Assembly (NCBI GenBank): GCA_964538915.1
Contig: CAZIFB010000016.1
Span: forward strand, 1-64,000
Source of the DNA: JAEUHQ01 sp964538915
GTDB lineage: Bacteria > Planctomycetota > UBA1135 > UBA2386
DNA: 64,000 nucleotides
Direction: 5' to 3'
Part shown: in pieces, positions 53,162 through 62,314 of the stretch
Numbering within the stretch: the first letter of the stretch is position 1
Layout: the number at the start of each line of letters is the position of its first letter
Notes under the pieces: generated by a model
The model's database searches: none
Told to the model about the DNA's origin: nothing
Seen by the model: only the letters and a program-made list of their open reading frames with translations
Program-made: the position numbers and the translations under genes

Positions 53162-53167
53162 CATGAT
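53162..53167 (+). promoter_or_regulatory. Putative -10 box of the beta-helix gene (leaderless)
   Basis: CATGAT ends 6 nt before the ATG at 53174, so the expected transcription start is the start codon itself. No -35 box is apparent. Confidence 0.35.
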
Positions 53168-53173
53168 GCCCCG

Positions 53174-54277
53174 ATGCGCTCCGTTCCCTCGCTCTCGTGC
53201 GTAGCCGCGTGCCTCGTGTGCACGGCGCCGCTCGTGTCCCAGCAGACGCTCACGGTCGGTCCGGGCCAGACCTGGTCGACGATCGGAGCCGCCATCGCCG
53301 CCGCGGCACCCGGCGACACGGTGCTCGTGATCGGGGGCAGCTACTTCGAAAGCATCGACATCTCGAAGAAGCTGCAGGTGATCGGCCGCGGAGCGCTGCT
53401 GCGGACCCAGTTCCTGCCGCAGGTCTCGGTCCGCGTGCACGACCTCGGCCCGAACGATCCGGTCGTGTTCAGCGGCTTCACGCTGCAGAGCCTGAGCGGC
53501 TTTTCGATGGGCCTCTCGATCGAACGCTGCGCGGGACCGGTCGTCGTGCACGAACTGCGCAACCAGGGTGGTACCGAGATGTGGGGTCTCGGCATCGTCG
53601 ATTCACCGCAGGTCCACGTCGCCCGTTCGTTGTTCTACTCGGTTCGGGCGACGGACTCCGTCGTGATGCTCGAGCAGTGCGTGATGGACCCGGCGAGCTT
53701 TGCCTTCGGCGTGTGGGCCACTTCCAGCATCGTGTCGCTCGTTGCGTGCTCGGCCCACGGTGCTCTCCCCGGAACCTCGGCGGTGCGGCTCGAGGGCGGC
53801 AGCGCGCTGGCTGCGACGCTGTCGTCGCTGAATCCGGTCGGGACGTCGCCGTTGCCGGGCATCGACGCAGTCGACTCGGACCTCGTGCTCCTCGACTCGA
53901 CGGCGCAGGTCGGTTCGCTCGGCGGCGCCCCTCCCGTCGCCGGAACGGTTCCCGTGGTGCGCGACTTCACGAGCCTGCGGGCGTCGAGCGACGGCGCCGT
54001 GTTGTCGGCCAGGGCGCACGGACCGGCGGGCGAGATCTTCGTCACCGCGTTCAGTGGGGTCGCTCCGGCGGTCGCGACGCCGTTCGGCGTCACGTGGCTC
54101 GATCTCACGGCGTTCGGGACGCTCTACGCCGGAGTACACGACCCGGTGACACGCGACCACGTCGCGACCTTCGCCCATCCGCCGATGCCCGCCGGAACGA
54201 CGTTTGCGCTGCAGACGATCGGGCTCGGTGTGGACGGGATCCGGCTCGGCGTGCCGACGGTGCTGTCGCTGCCCTGA
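53174..54277 (+). CDS. Secreted right-handed beta-helix-like protein
   Basis: A 367-residue protein with a signal peptide (about 1-22). LTVGPGQTWSTIGAAIAAAAPGDTVLVIGGSYFESIDISKKLQVIG is the usual opening of pectate-lyase-like right-handed beta-helix proteins. Subsequent coils (VFSGFTLQSLSGFSMGLSIERC, VVVHELRNQGG, VVMLEQCVMD) continue the helix for ~200 residues. No catalytic residues of polysaccharide lyases are evident. The last ~100 residues resemble the C-terminal beta module of other secreted proteins in the window (AGTTFALQTIGLGVDG). Function unknown, probably carbohydrate- or surface-related. Confidence 0.7.
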   Translation: MRSVPSLSCVAACLVCTAPLVSQQTLTVGPGQTWSTIGAAIAAAAPGDTVLVIGGSYFESIDISKKLQVIGRGALLRTQFLPQVSVRVHDLGPNDPVVFSGFTLQSLSGFSMGLSIERCAGPVVVHELRNQGGTEMWGLGIVDSPQVHVARSLFYSVRATDSVVMLEQCVMDPASFAFGVWATSSIVSLVACSAHGALPGTSAVRLEGGSALAATLSSLNPVGTSPLPGIDAVDSDLVLLDSTAQVGSLGGAPPVAGTVPVVRDFTSLRASSDGAVLSARAHGPAGEIFVTAFSGVAPAVATPFGVTWLDLTAFGTLYAGVHDPVTRDHVATFAHPPMPAGTTFALQTIGLGVDGIRLGVPTVLSLP

Positions 54278-54440
54278 CGGGGTCGGGGGGAGGACGGTTT
54301 CGCCGGGCGCTTCCTGACCGGCGGGAATCCGCGAACGGGCGGACGGGGCGCGTCGCTCGAGCGCCACCCGGTCGCCGCGTGGTGCCGGACGAAATCCCGT
54401 CACGGCGCGCGGCCCGGTGCATCCCACGCCGCGGAACCCC

Positions 54441-56996
54441 ATGAACTCGAAGCGCTTCGTCCTCCCGTTCGTCACCGGCGCGGTCCTCGTCGCGGCGGCA
54501 CGCAGCCAGTGCGACCTCTCGGCGATCCCCGGCGACCCGATGCGCGACCTGCGGGGCCACGTCGATTCGCTCGCGTTGTTCGATCCCGACGGTGCGGCGG
54601 GGCCGCTGCCGACCCATCTCGTCGCGGGCGGGACCTTCGACGTGGGGGCCGTGGCGAACGAGCACGTCGTGATGTGGAACGGCACGACGTGGGTGAACAC
54701 GAACGCACCGTTCGGGGCGGTCGCGGCGATGGTCGTCTGGAACAACCTGCTGGTCGCCGCCAGCGAGGAAGTGCTCTGGACCTTCGACGGCACGACGTGG
54801 AGCCTGCTCGCCGGCGGGGAAGAGGGGTCGCCGACTGCGCCGCTGCCCGGCGTCGTCAACGCGCTCGCGGTGTGGAACGGCGACCTCGTCGTCGGCGGGC
54901 GCTTCTCGCGCATCACCGCTCCGTTCGTCTCGGTGAACGCGATGCACGTCGCGAAGCTGAGCGCGACGACCGGCTGGTCGGTATTCGGTACGGGTCCGAC
55001 GACGACCAACATGTCCGGGGCGAACGTGCGCGCACTCGCGGTGTTCAACAACACGGTGTGGGTCGGCCTCGGCTGCAACACGAACTTCTCCGCCACCGCG
55101 ACGCTGCAGTTCTGGAACGGGGGCGCGTGGACGCCGCAGGCCGGCTGGACCGATCCGATCGACACGTTGGCCGCGCGCATCGGGACCGCGATCACCAACT
55201 CGTGGCTCTTCGCGGCTGCGCACTCGCTGACCACGCCCACGTTCTCCGTCGCGGGCTTCAATCCGGTGCTCGGCACGACGAACACGTTCGCGGCGCCGCC
55301 GGCCGCGGGCGTCGGCAAGCTCGAGCAGATCTTCGTCCGCGGCACCGGCCTCACCACGTACGAGGTCGCGTGCACGATCACGACGAACGGCACCGACAAG
55401 GTGTGGCGGTGGACCGCGGCGGGCGGCTGGGTCGCGCTCCCGGCTCTCACGGACTCCGCCGGTGCCGTCACGGCGACGCGGGTGTCGTACTTCGGCAATC
55501 GCTACGTGGCCGGCTTCCGCTGCGCCGGCGGTGTGCCGCGGGGACTGCGATCGCACGACAGCGTGCTGGCACAGTGGGTGCCGTACGCCGGCGGGGGCTT
55601 CGACGACCGCGTCCACTGCGTGTGCCAGGACGGCGCGGAGCTGGTGATCGGCGGCGAGTTCGCTTCGATCGGCGGCGCGACCGTGAATTGCATCGCTCGC
55701 GGCCACGCGGGCGCGTGGCAACCGCTCGGGAGCGGGTTCGCATCGTCGCCGTTCGGTGTCAGGGCGGTCGCGAGGCTCGCGAACGGCGACCTCGTCGCGG
55801 GCGGCGGCTTCGCATCGCTCGGCGACGGCACGCCGATGAGCGGCATCGCGCGCTGGAACGGTTCCGCGTGGAGCCCGCTCGGCAGCGGCGTCGACGGCGT
55901 GGTCGAAGCGCTGCTGCCGCTGCCGAACGGCGACCTGATCGCCGGCGGCTGGTTCACCACGGCCGGCGGGCAGCCAGTCAACCGGATCGCCCGGTGGAAC
56001 GGCAGCTCGTGGGCGCCGCTCGGCACCGGGTGCTCCTCCGGCGTGAATGCGCTCCTGCTGGCCGCCAACGGCGACATCGTGGCGGGCGGCGCGTTCGTCA
56101 CCGCGGGCGGGCTCACCGCCAACGGGATCGCGCGCTGGAACGGCACGGCGTGGTCGACCTTCGGTTCGGGCTTCACCGACCAGGTGTACGCGCTCACGGA
56201 GACGCCGGCCGGCATCGTCGCGGGAGGTGTGTTCCTGACCGCTGGCTCGCTCTCGACGCGATACCTGGCGCGGTGGACCGGCTCGTCGTGGGTGCCGTTC
56301 GGCCCGCTGCCGCTGCAACCGGACCGCCCGGTGTACGCGCTGGCCACGCTGCCGGGCGGCGAGCCGGTCGTCGGCGGTGCGAGCTTCACCGTGGGAACCG
56401 CGACCCAGACCTGCGCCGCGGTGTGGCGCGGCACCGCGTGGGAGTCGCTGTCGGTCGTCGGCGACGAAGTGCGCGGCATGGTCATGGCGAGCGACGGAAA
56501 GCTGTGTCTCGCCGGGTCGTTCCGCCGCGTCGAGGCGACGATCTCGGCGAACGTCGCAGCGGTCGTGACGTCGTGCGGTGCCAGCGCGGCGACCTTCGCC
56601 GCCGGGTGTGCGGGCTCCGGCGGAGCGAACACGCTCTCGGCGCTGACGCTGCCCTGGGCCGACGGAACGCTGCGCGCGCTGGGGACGGGGCTGCCTGCCA
56701 ACGCCCTCGTGCTGGTCGTCACGAGCGTCACGCCCGTTGCGCCGGGAGTGCCGTTGTCGCTCCTGTTCGCCGAGGGTGGTGCGGGGTGCAACCTCGCGGT
56801 CGCTCCCGACATCCTCGGCATCGTGATCCCGGCGGCGGGGGCGGCGCCGTACGAGCTGTCGCTCCCGGACACCCCGCCGATCGTCGGCGTCGTCTTCTAC
56901 CAGCAGATGGTCCCGATCGAGTTCGACCCCGGCACCGGCGCCTGGGTCGCGGTCACGGCGACGAACTCGCTCCAGTTCGTCGCGGGCCGGTTCTGA
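54441..56996 (+). CDS. Tandem secreted propeller paralog 1
   Basis: An 851-residue exported protein with a signal peptide (about 1-22, ending AAARSQ). The mature start QCDLSAIPGDP and DPDG-GPLPTHLVAGGTFDV segment is shared with the three genes that follow. Propeller-like repeats of about 43 residues follow, clearest in NGDLVAGGGFASLGDGTPMSGIARWNG, NGDLIAGGWFTTAGG and NGDIVAGGAFVTAGG. The final ~130 residues are a beta module with conserved cysteines in SCGAS, AAGCAGSGG and GAGCNLA. No catalytic motif is present. The ATG at 54441 was preferred because the signal peptide begins there; ATG 54417 in frame is possible. Likely a surface or extracellular binding protein. Confidence 0.75.
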   Translation: MNSKRFVLPFVTGAVLVAAARSQCDLSAIPGDPMRDLRGHVDSLALFDPDGAAGPLPTHLVAGGTFDVGAVANEHVVMWNGTTWVNTNAPFGAVAAMVVWNNLLVAASEEVLWTFDGTTWSLLAGGEEGSPTAPLPGVVNALAVWNGDLVVGGRFSRITAPFVSVNAMHVAKLSATTGWSVFGTGPTTTNMSGANVRALAVFNNTVWVGLGCNTNFSATATLQFWNGGAWTPQAGWTDPIDTLAARIGTAITNSWLFAAAHSLTTPTFSVAGFNPVLGTTNTFAAPPAAGVGKLEQIFVRGTGLTTYEVACTITTNGTDKVWRWTAAGGWVALPALTDSAGAVTATRVSYFGNRYVAGFRCAGGVPRGLRSHDSVLAQWVPYAGGGFDDRVHCVCQDGAELVIGGEFASIGGATVNCIARGHAGAWQPLGSGFASSPFGVRAVARLANGDLVAGGGFASLGDGTPMSGIARWNGSAWSPLGSGVDGVVEALLPLPNGDLIAGGWFTTAGGQPVNRIARWNGSSWAPLGTGCSSGVNALLLAANGDIVAGGAFVTAGGLTANGIARWNGTAWSTFGSGFTDQVYALTETPAGIVAGGVFLTAGSLSTRYLARWTGSSWVPFGPLPLQPDRPVYALATLPGGEPVVGGASFTVGTATQTCAAVWRGTAWESLSVVGDEVRGMVMASDGKLCLAGSFRRVEATISANVAAVVTSCGASAATFAAGCAGSGGANTLSALTLPWADGTLRALGTGLPANALVLVVTSVTPVAPGVPLSLLFAEGGAGCNLAVAPDILGIVIPAAGAAPYELSLPDTPPIVGVVFYQQMVPIEFDPGTGAWVAVTATNSLQFVAGRF

Positions 56997-57189
56997 CCGT
57001 CGCGCCGCCGAGCGGGGGCCGCGAAAACGCAGGATCCGCGAACACCGGCGCCGCCGCGTCGCTCGACGGCAGTTCGCGGGTTGCCGCGCATCCTTTGCCC
57101 TGCATCGGTGCGCCCGGCCCGCGAATCGGGGCGTTCGCCTTTCCGCGTCACGCCGCCGCGCCGTCCGCATCCCGCTTCCGGAGGCAACC

Positions 57190-59736
57190 ATGCTCCCGTT
57201 CCAGCGCCACTCCCTGTTCTCCCTCCTGGCCGTCCTGGCGACCGTTTCCGCGGTCCGTGGCCAGTGCACCCTGTCCGCGCTCCCCGGCGACGGTCTCCGT
57301 CAGCTGCAAGGGACGGTCGATGCCCTTGCGACCTTCGACCCCGATGGCGCCGGGCCGCTGCCCCTGCAACTGGTCGCCGGCGGCACGTTCGACGTCGCCC
57401 ACGCGAACAACGAGCACGTCGCCCTGTGGGACGGGTCCGTGTGGACCCCGACGGGCGCGAACTTCGGTCACGTCTCGCACCTCATCGTGTGGAACGGGCT
57501 GCTCGTGGCCGCGGCCGACGAACTCCTCTACACGTTCGACGGCACGACGTGGACCCTGCTCGCCGGCGTCGAGGAGGGATCGCCGACGGCGCCGCTGCCC
57601 GGTGCCGTCAACGCGCTGACCCTCTGGAACGGAGACCTCGTCGTCGGCGGTCGCTTCGCGCGCGTCACCGCGCCGTTCGTGTCGCAGAACGCGAACATGG
57701 TCGCGAAGTTGAACGCGTCGACCGGCTGGTCCGCGCTCGGCTCCGGCCCGACGACGACGGGGATGACGGGACCTCAGGTGCGGGCGCTCGCGATCTTCAA
57801 CAACACCGTCTGGGCGGGTCTCGGCTGCAACACGAACTTCTCCAACACGCCGACGCTGCAGTTCCTCAACGGCGCGGCCTGGAACTTCCAGGGTGCCGAG
57901 GCCGATCCCGTCGATGCGCTCGCGGCACGCATAGGCCTCGCGATCACGAGTTCCTGGCTGTTCGTCGCGCGCCACGTGCTCTTCGCCAACTCGGTGTCGC
58001 TGGTCGGGATCAATCCAGTGCTCGGCACGACGACGACGATCACCGCGCCTCCGGCGGCCGGCACCGCCAGCATCGACCAGATCTTCGTCCGTGGCACGGG
58101 CGTCAACTCGTACGAGGTCGCGTGCACGATCACGCCGTCGGGGACGAACTGGGCCCGCGTGTGGCGCTGGACCGCGTCCGGCGGCTGGACCTCGCTGCCG
58201 TTGCTTTTCTTCACAGGTCCCGTCCGTGTGGCCTACTTCGGCGGCCGCTACGTCGCCGGTGTGCACGGCTGGACTCCCGACCTCGGCAGCGTGGTCGCGC
58301 ACGACAGCGCGGGGGCGACGTGGACGGATTTGCTCGGCCCCGGCTTCGACAGCCACGTCCTGACCCTGTGCCACGACGGCGACGACCTGGTGATCGGCGG
58401 CCGGTTCACGACCGCGGGGGCTGCGACCCTGAACCGCATCGCGCGCGGCCATGCCAATAACTGGTCGCCGCTCGGCCAGGGCTTCGGCGACGCCGTGCTC
58501 GCGGTCGCCCGCATGCCCAACGGCGACATCGTCGCCGGCGGCAGCTTCGTCGCGCTCGGCGACGGCACGCCGGTGTCGCACATCGCCCGCTGGAACGGTG
58601 CTTCGTGGAGTCCTCTCGGAGCTGGACTCGACGGCGACGTGCAGGCGCTCCTCGCGCTGCCGAACGGGGACCTGATCGCGGCGGGCAAGTTCCTCACTTC
58701 GGGCGCGACGCAGGTCGGCTACGTCGCCCGTTGGAACGGCAGCACCTGGTCGTCGCTCGGCGGCGGCTGCAATTCGTGGGTCTACGCGCTCGCACTGGCG
58801 GCAAACGGCGACATCCTCGTGGGCGGCACCTTCAGCCTGGCGGGATCCACCCCGGCAGTGCGCGTCGCCCGCTGGAACGGCATCGCGTGGTCGGGCTTCG
58901 GTGCCGGGCTGAGCGGGGTCGTGTGGACGCTCGCGGAGACGAGCGAGGGGCTCGTGGCGGGCGGCGAGTTCCTGAACTCCGGCGGTGTGCCGGTGCCGCA
59001 CGTCGCGAAGTGGGACGGGAACTTCTGGCGGCCGCTCGATCCGACGTCGGCGCCGTCGCAGCCGATCGTCGCGGTCACCGCGTTGCCGGGCGGCGGCGTC
59101 GTGGTCGGCGGTGCGCAGTTCTCGGTGCTCGCCGGCGGATCCCTGGTCGACACGTGCGCGGCCGCGTGGCGCGGGTCGTGGAGTTCGCTCGACGTGCAGG
59201 GCGCCGCCGTGTGGGCGATGCAGTCCGGCCTCGACGGCGGTCTCGCTCTGGGCGGCATCTTCACGAACGTCCTCGACGACGTCTCCGTGAACGTCGCGAC
59301 GATCGTGTCGTCGTGCCCGGCGACCGCGTCGACCTTCGCACCGGGCTGCCCGAGTTCGGGCGGGTCCAACACGCTCGCGGCGCTGACGCTCCCTTGGGCG
59401 AACGGCACGTTCCGCGCCGAAGCGACGGGGCTTCCCGCGAACGCGATCGTGCTGGGGCTCACCAGCCTCGTGGGAGTGACGCCGGGCGTGCCGCTCGCGG
59501 CGTTGTTCGCGGAAGGCGTGCCCGGCTGCAACCTGAACGTCGCCCCCGACATCCTCACCGCGCAGTTCGCGGTGGCCGGCAAGGCGTCGACGGAGTTCTT
59601 CCTCCCGAACGTGCCGCCGATCGTCGGCGTCACCTTCTACCACCAGATGATCCCGATCGAGTTCGACGCGCTCACCGGCGCGTGGATCGCGATCACGGCG
59701 ACCAACGCGCTGCAGCTCACCGGGGGGAGTTTCTGA
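57190..59736 (+). CDS. Tandem secreted propeller paralog 2
   Basis: An 848-residue paralog of the preceding gene, colinear along its whole length. Signal peptide ~1-24, then QCTLSALPGD and DPDGAGPLPLQLVAGGTFDV. Repeat blades include NGDIVAGGSFVALGDGTPVSHIARWNGASW and NGDLIAAGKFLTSGATQ. The C-terminal module has cysteines in SCPATASTFAPGC and GVPGCNLNV and ends FYHQMIPIEFDALTG. GGAGG at 57180-57184 is a Shine-Dalgarno site before the ATG. Its stop overlaps the next start by 1 nt (TGATG), so paralogs 2 and 3 are translationally coupled. Sequence identity to paralog 1 is clearly high by eye. Confidence 0.75.
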   Translation: MLPFQRHSLFSLLAVLATVSAVRGQCTLSALPGDGLRQLQGTVDALATFDPDGAGPLPLQLVAGGTFDVAHANNEHVALWDGSVWTPTGANFGHVSHLIVWNGLLVAAADELLYTFDGTTWTLLAGVEEGSPTAPLPGAVNALTLWNGDLVVGGRFARVTAPFVSQNANMVAKLNASTGWSALGSGPTTTGMTGPQVRALAIFNNTVWAGLGCNTNFSNTPTLQFLNGAAWNFQGAEADPVDALAARIGLAITSSWLFVARHVLFANSVSLVGINPVLGTTTTITAPPAAGTASIDQIFVRGTGVNSYEVACTITPSGTNWARVWRWTASGGWTSLPLLFFTGPVRVAYFGGRYVAGVHGWTPDLGSVVAHDSAGATWTDLLGPGFDSHVLTLCHDGDDLVIGGRFTTAGAATLNRIARGHANNWSPLGQGFGDAVLAVARMPNGDIVAGGSFVALGDGTPVSHIARWNGASWSPLGAGLDGDVQALLALPNGDLIAAGKFLTSGATQVGYVARWNGSTWSSLGGGCNSWVYALALAANGDILVGGTFSLAGSTPAVRVARWNGIAWSGFGAGLSGVVWTLAETSEGLVAGGEFLNSGGVPVPHVAKWDGNFWRPLDPTSAPSQPIVAVTALPGGGVVVGGAQFSVLAGGSLVDTCAAAWRGSWSSLDVQGAAVWAMQSGLDGGLALGGIFTNVLDDVSVNVATIVSSCPATASTFAPGCPSSGGSNTLAALTLPWANGTFRAEATGLPANAIVLGLTSLVGVTPGVPLAALFAEGVPGCNLNVAPDILTAQFAVAGKASTEFFLPNVPPIVGVTFYHQMIPIEFDALTGAWIAITATNALQLTGGSF

Positions 59737-62279
59737 TGGACACCCCGCTGTCGTTGTCCGGAGCCTGCCGTTTCCTCTTCGTCGCGGCGCTCCTCGCGCT
59801 GCCCGCGATCGCCCAGTGCAGTCTCGCGTCGGGTCCCGGCGACCCGGTGTCGACGCCGCGCGGCAAGGTGCAGTGCTCCGTGCTCTGGGACCCGGACGGA
59901 GCGGGGCCGGCGCCCGTGGCACTCGTCGTCGGCGGGACGTTCACGGTGGGGTCCGGCGGCACGCAGGTGGCGATGTGGGACGGGAGCGAGTGGGCGTCGC
60001 TCGGGCAGATCGTCCCTTCCACGAACGGCGTGGGCGTGCTGACGGTGTGGAACGGCGACCTCGTCGCCGCGGTGGGCAGCACCGTCTACCGGCGGTCGGG
60101 AGGCTCGTGGCTGACGCTCGGCAGCGCTGGTTCGGGGCCGACGATCGCGGCGATGACGGTCTTCAACGGCGACCTCGTGGTCGCCGGGGACTTCCTCGCT
60201 ATGAACGGTACGGCGGCCAGCCGTCTTGCGCGGTGGAACGGCACCACGTGGGCAGCACTCGGGGCGGGCGTCAGCGGGGGATCGGTGAGCTCGCTCGCCG
60301 TCTACACGTTCCTCAACCAGAGCGCTCTCTACGTCGGCGGATCGTTCACACACGCCGCCGGCCTCGCGTCGAACTGCCTCGCGATCTGGACCGGCAGTGC
60401 GTGGTTCGCGACACCGGGTTGCGATGCGCCGGTGAACGCGCTCGCGGTGCGACTGACGCCGGCGGTCACGACGTCGTACCTGATCCTCGGCGGCGAGTTC
60501 ACGACGGCGGGCGGCGTCGCCGCCGACAAGGTGGCGCGCTTCTCCGTCGCGACGAACAGCTGGACCAGCCTCGGCACGACCCCGTCGACGCTCCCCGTGC
60601 GGACGCTGCTCGTCCGGTCCCTCGTGTCCTCGTACGAAGTCGCGGCCGGGCAGGGTGACCGCGTGCTGCTGTGGACCGGCAGCGGCTGGGGCACGCTCGG
60701 GCCGGCGTTGACGACGCAGTTCGACCAGGGGTCGCCCGGAGTGGTCGTTCGCACGCTGTCGTACTTCGGCGGCCGCTACGTCGCCGGACTCACCGACAGC
60801 CTCTCGTCCGGCGGCGTACGCGCGTTCGACGGGACCGCGTGGCGGACGTTCGACGGGTCGGGGATCCCGCTGCCGGTGCGTGCCGTGCTGCCGATCGACG
60901 GCGACGTCGTGATCGGCGGTGCGTTCACGACGATCTCCGGCGTCACGGTGAACGGCGTCGCGCGCGGGAACGCGAACGCGTGGCAGCCGCTCGGCGGCGG
61001 CCCGACCGGCGGCACCGGGGCCGTCGACGCGCTCGTGCGCCTGCCCAACGGCGACGTAGTCGCGGGCGGCACGTTCAGCGTCGCGAACGGCGGTGTCGCG
61101 AACCACGTGGCCCGGTGGAACGGCTCGAGCTGGCAACCGCTCGGCATCGGAACGAACGGTCCGGTGCGCGCCCTCGCGGTGATGCCGAACGGCGACCTGA
61201 TCGCCGGTGGGGCCTTCTCGACCGCCGGCGGCGTGCTCGTCGCGAACATCGCGCGCTGGAACGGCGCCGCGTGGAGCGATTGCGACAGCGGCTGCAACGG
61301 CCCGGTCAACGCCCTCTGCGTGATCGCCAATGGCGATCTGGTCGCGGGCGGCGAGTTCTACGAGGTCGGCCCGCAGAGCTACCCCGCGGAGCACGTCGCC
61401 AGATGGAACAACGGCTGGGGGGCGCTCGGCGCCGGCCTCGGGTCGACCGTGAACGCACTCGCGGCGACGCCCGGCGGCAGCTTCGTCGCGGGCGGCTGGT
61501 TCCAGTGGTCGGGGCCGAGCCAGGTCCATCACGTCGCGCAATGGAACGGGTCCTCCTTCTCCTCGCTTCCGCAGAACGGTCAGGAACTCGATGCGGTCGT
61601 GGTCGCACTCGCGGTCCTGCCCGACGGGTCCATCGTGGCGGGCGGCGAGGCCGACTACTTCTCGACGACGGGCGGGGCGCTGTCGGCGAACGTGATGAGG
61701 ATCACGGGGAGCTACTCGCCGTGGGAGCCGTTGCCGGTGGGCGGCTCGGTCTCCACCGACCTCGTACGGGCGCTGGCGACGACGGCCGCAGGTGAGATCG
61801 TCGTCGGCGGCAACTTCCAGGCTGCTGGCGGCGCAGTGGCCGGCAACGTCGCGCGCATCGCCACGACGTGTCCGGCGTCCGCCGTGCCCTACGGCTCCGG
61901 CTGCGTCGGCTCCGGCGGGCCGAACGTGCTCGCCGCGACCACGCTGCCTTGGCAGGCCGCGACGCTGCGCACGCGTGCCACGGGCATGCCCGCCCAGGGC
62001 ATCGCGCTCGTGCTGTTCGGCTTCACGCAGGTGTCGGTGCCGCTCGCTGCGCTGTTGCCCGAAGGCGCCCCCGGCTGCGATCTGCTGACGACGCCCGACA
62101 TCGTGCTCGCGGCGCTGCCGGTCGGAGGCGCGGTCGACACGTCGATGTACGTGTCGCCGTCACCGTCGCTGGTCGGCGTGACGTTCTTCCACCAGGTCGT
62201 GCCGTTCCAGGGTTTCGGCAGCGGACCGCTCGTGATCACCGCGACGAACGGCCTCGCGCTCGTCGGTGGTTCGTACTGA
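59736..62279 (+). CDS. Tandem secreted propeller paralog 3
   Basis: An 847-residue paralog with a signal peptide (about 1-26, ending LPAIAQ). QCSLASGPGDPVSTPRG and DPDGAGPAPVALVVGGTF correspond to the shared start, although the first third differs more from paralogs 1 and 2 than they do from each other. Repeats such as NGDVVAGGTFSVANGGVANHVARWNGSSWQPLG and NGDLIAGGAFSTAGG follow. The C-terminal module retains TCPASAVPYGSGC and GAPGCDL and ends VGVTFFHQVVPFQ. The ATG overlaps the previous stop. No enzymatic motif is seen. Confidence 0.75.
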   Translation: MDTPLSLSGACRFLFVAALLALPAIAQCSLASGPGDPVSTPRGKVQCSVLWDPDGAGPAPVALVVGGTFTVGSGGTQVAMWDGSEWASLGQIVPSTNGVGVLTVWNGDLVAAVGSTVYRRSGGSWLTLGSAGSGPTIAAMTVFNGDLVVAGDFLAMNGTAASRLARWNGTTWAALGAGVSGGSVSSLAVYTFLNQSALYVGGSFTHAAGLASNCLAIWTGSAWFATPGCDAPVNALAVRLTPAVTTSYLILGGEFTTAGGVAADKVARFSVATNSWTSLGTTPSTLPVRTLLVRSLVSSYEVAAGQGDRVLLWTGSGWGTLGPALTTQFDQGSPGVVVRTLSYFGGRYVAGLTDSLSSGGVRAFDGTAWRTFDGSGIPLPVRAVLPIDGDVVIGGAFTTISGVTVNGVARGNANAWQPLGGGPTGGTGAVDALVRLPNGDVVAGGTFSVANGGVANHVARWNGSSWQPLGIGTNGPVRALAVMPNGDLIAGGAFSTAGGVLVANIARWNGAAWSDCDSGCNGPVNALCVIANGDLVAGGEFYEVGPQSYPAEHVARWNNGWGALGAGLGSTVNALAATPGGSFVAGGWFQWSGPSQVHHVAQWNGSSFSSLPQNGQELDAVVVALAVLPDGSIVAGGEADYFSTTGGALSANVMRITGSYSPWEPLPVGGSVSTDLVRALATTAAGEIVVGGNFQAAGGAVAGNVARIATTCPASAVPYGSGCVGSGGPNVLAATTLPWQAATLRTRATGMPAQGIALVLFGFTQVSVPLAALLPEGAPGCDLLTTPDIVLAALPVGGAVDTSMYVSPSPSLVGVTFFHQVVPFQGFGSGPLVITATNGLALVGGSY

Positions 62280-62314
62280 CACGGGAACCAACGTCCCATC
62301 AGCCGGAGATCGCC

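Noticed and set aside
54105..59922. Two ~900-1050-codon minus-strand frames opposite the propeller paralogs
   Set aside because: They mirror the repeat structure of the plus-strand genes and have no signal peptide or family motif.
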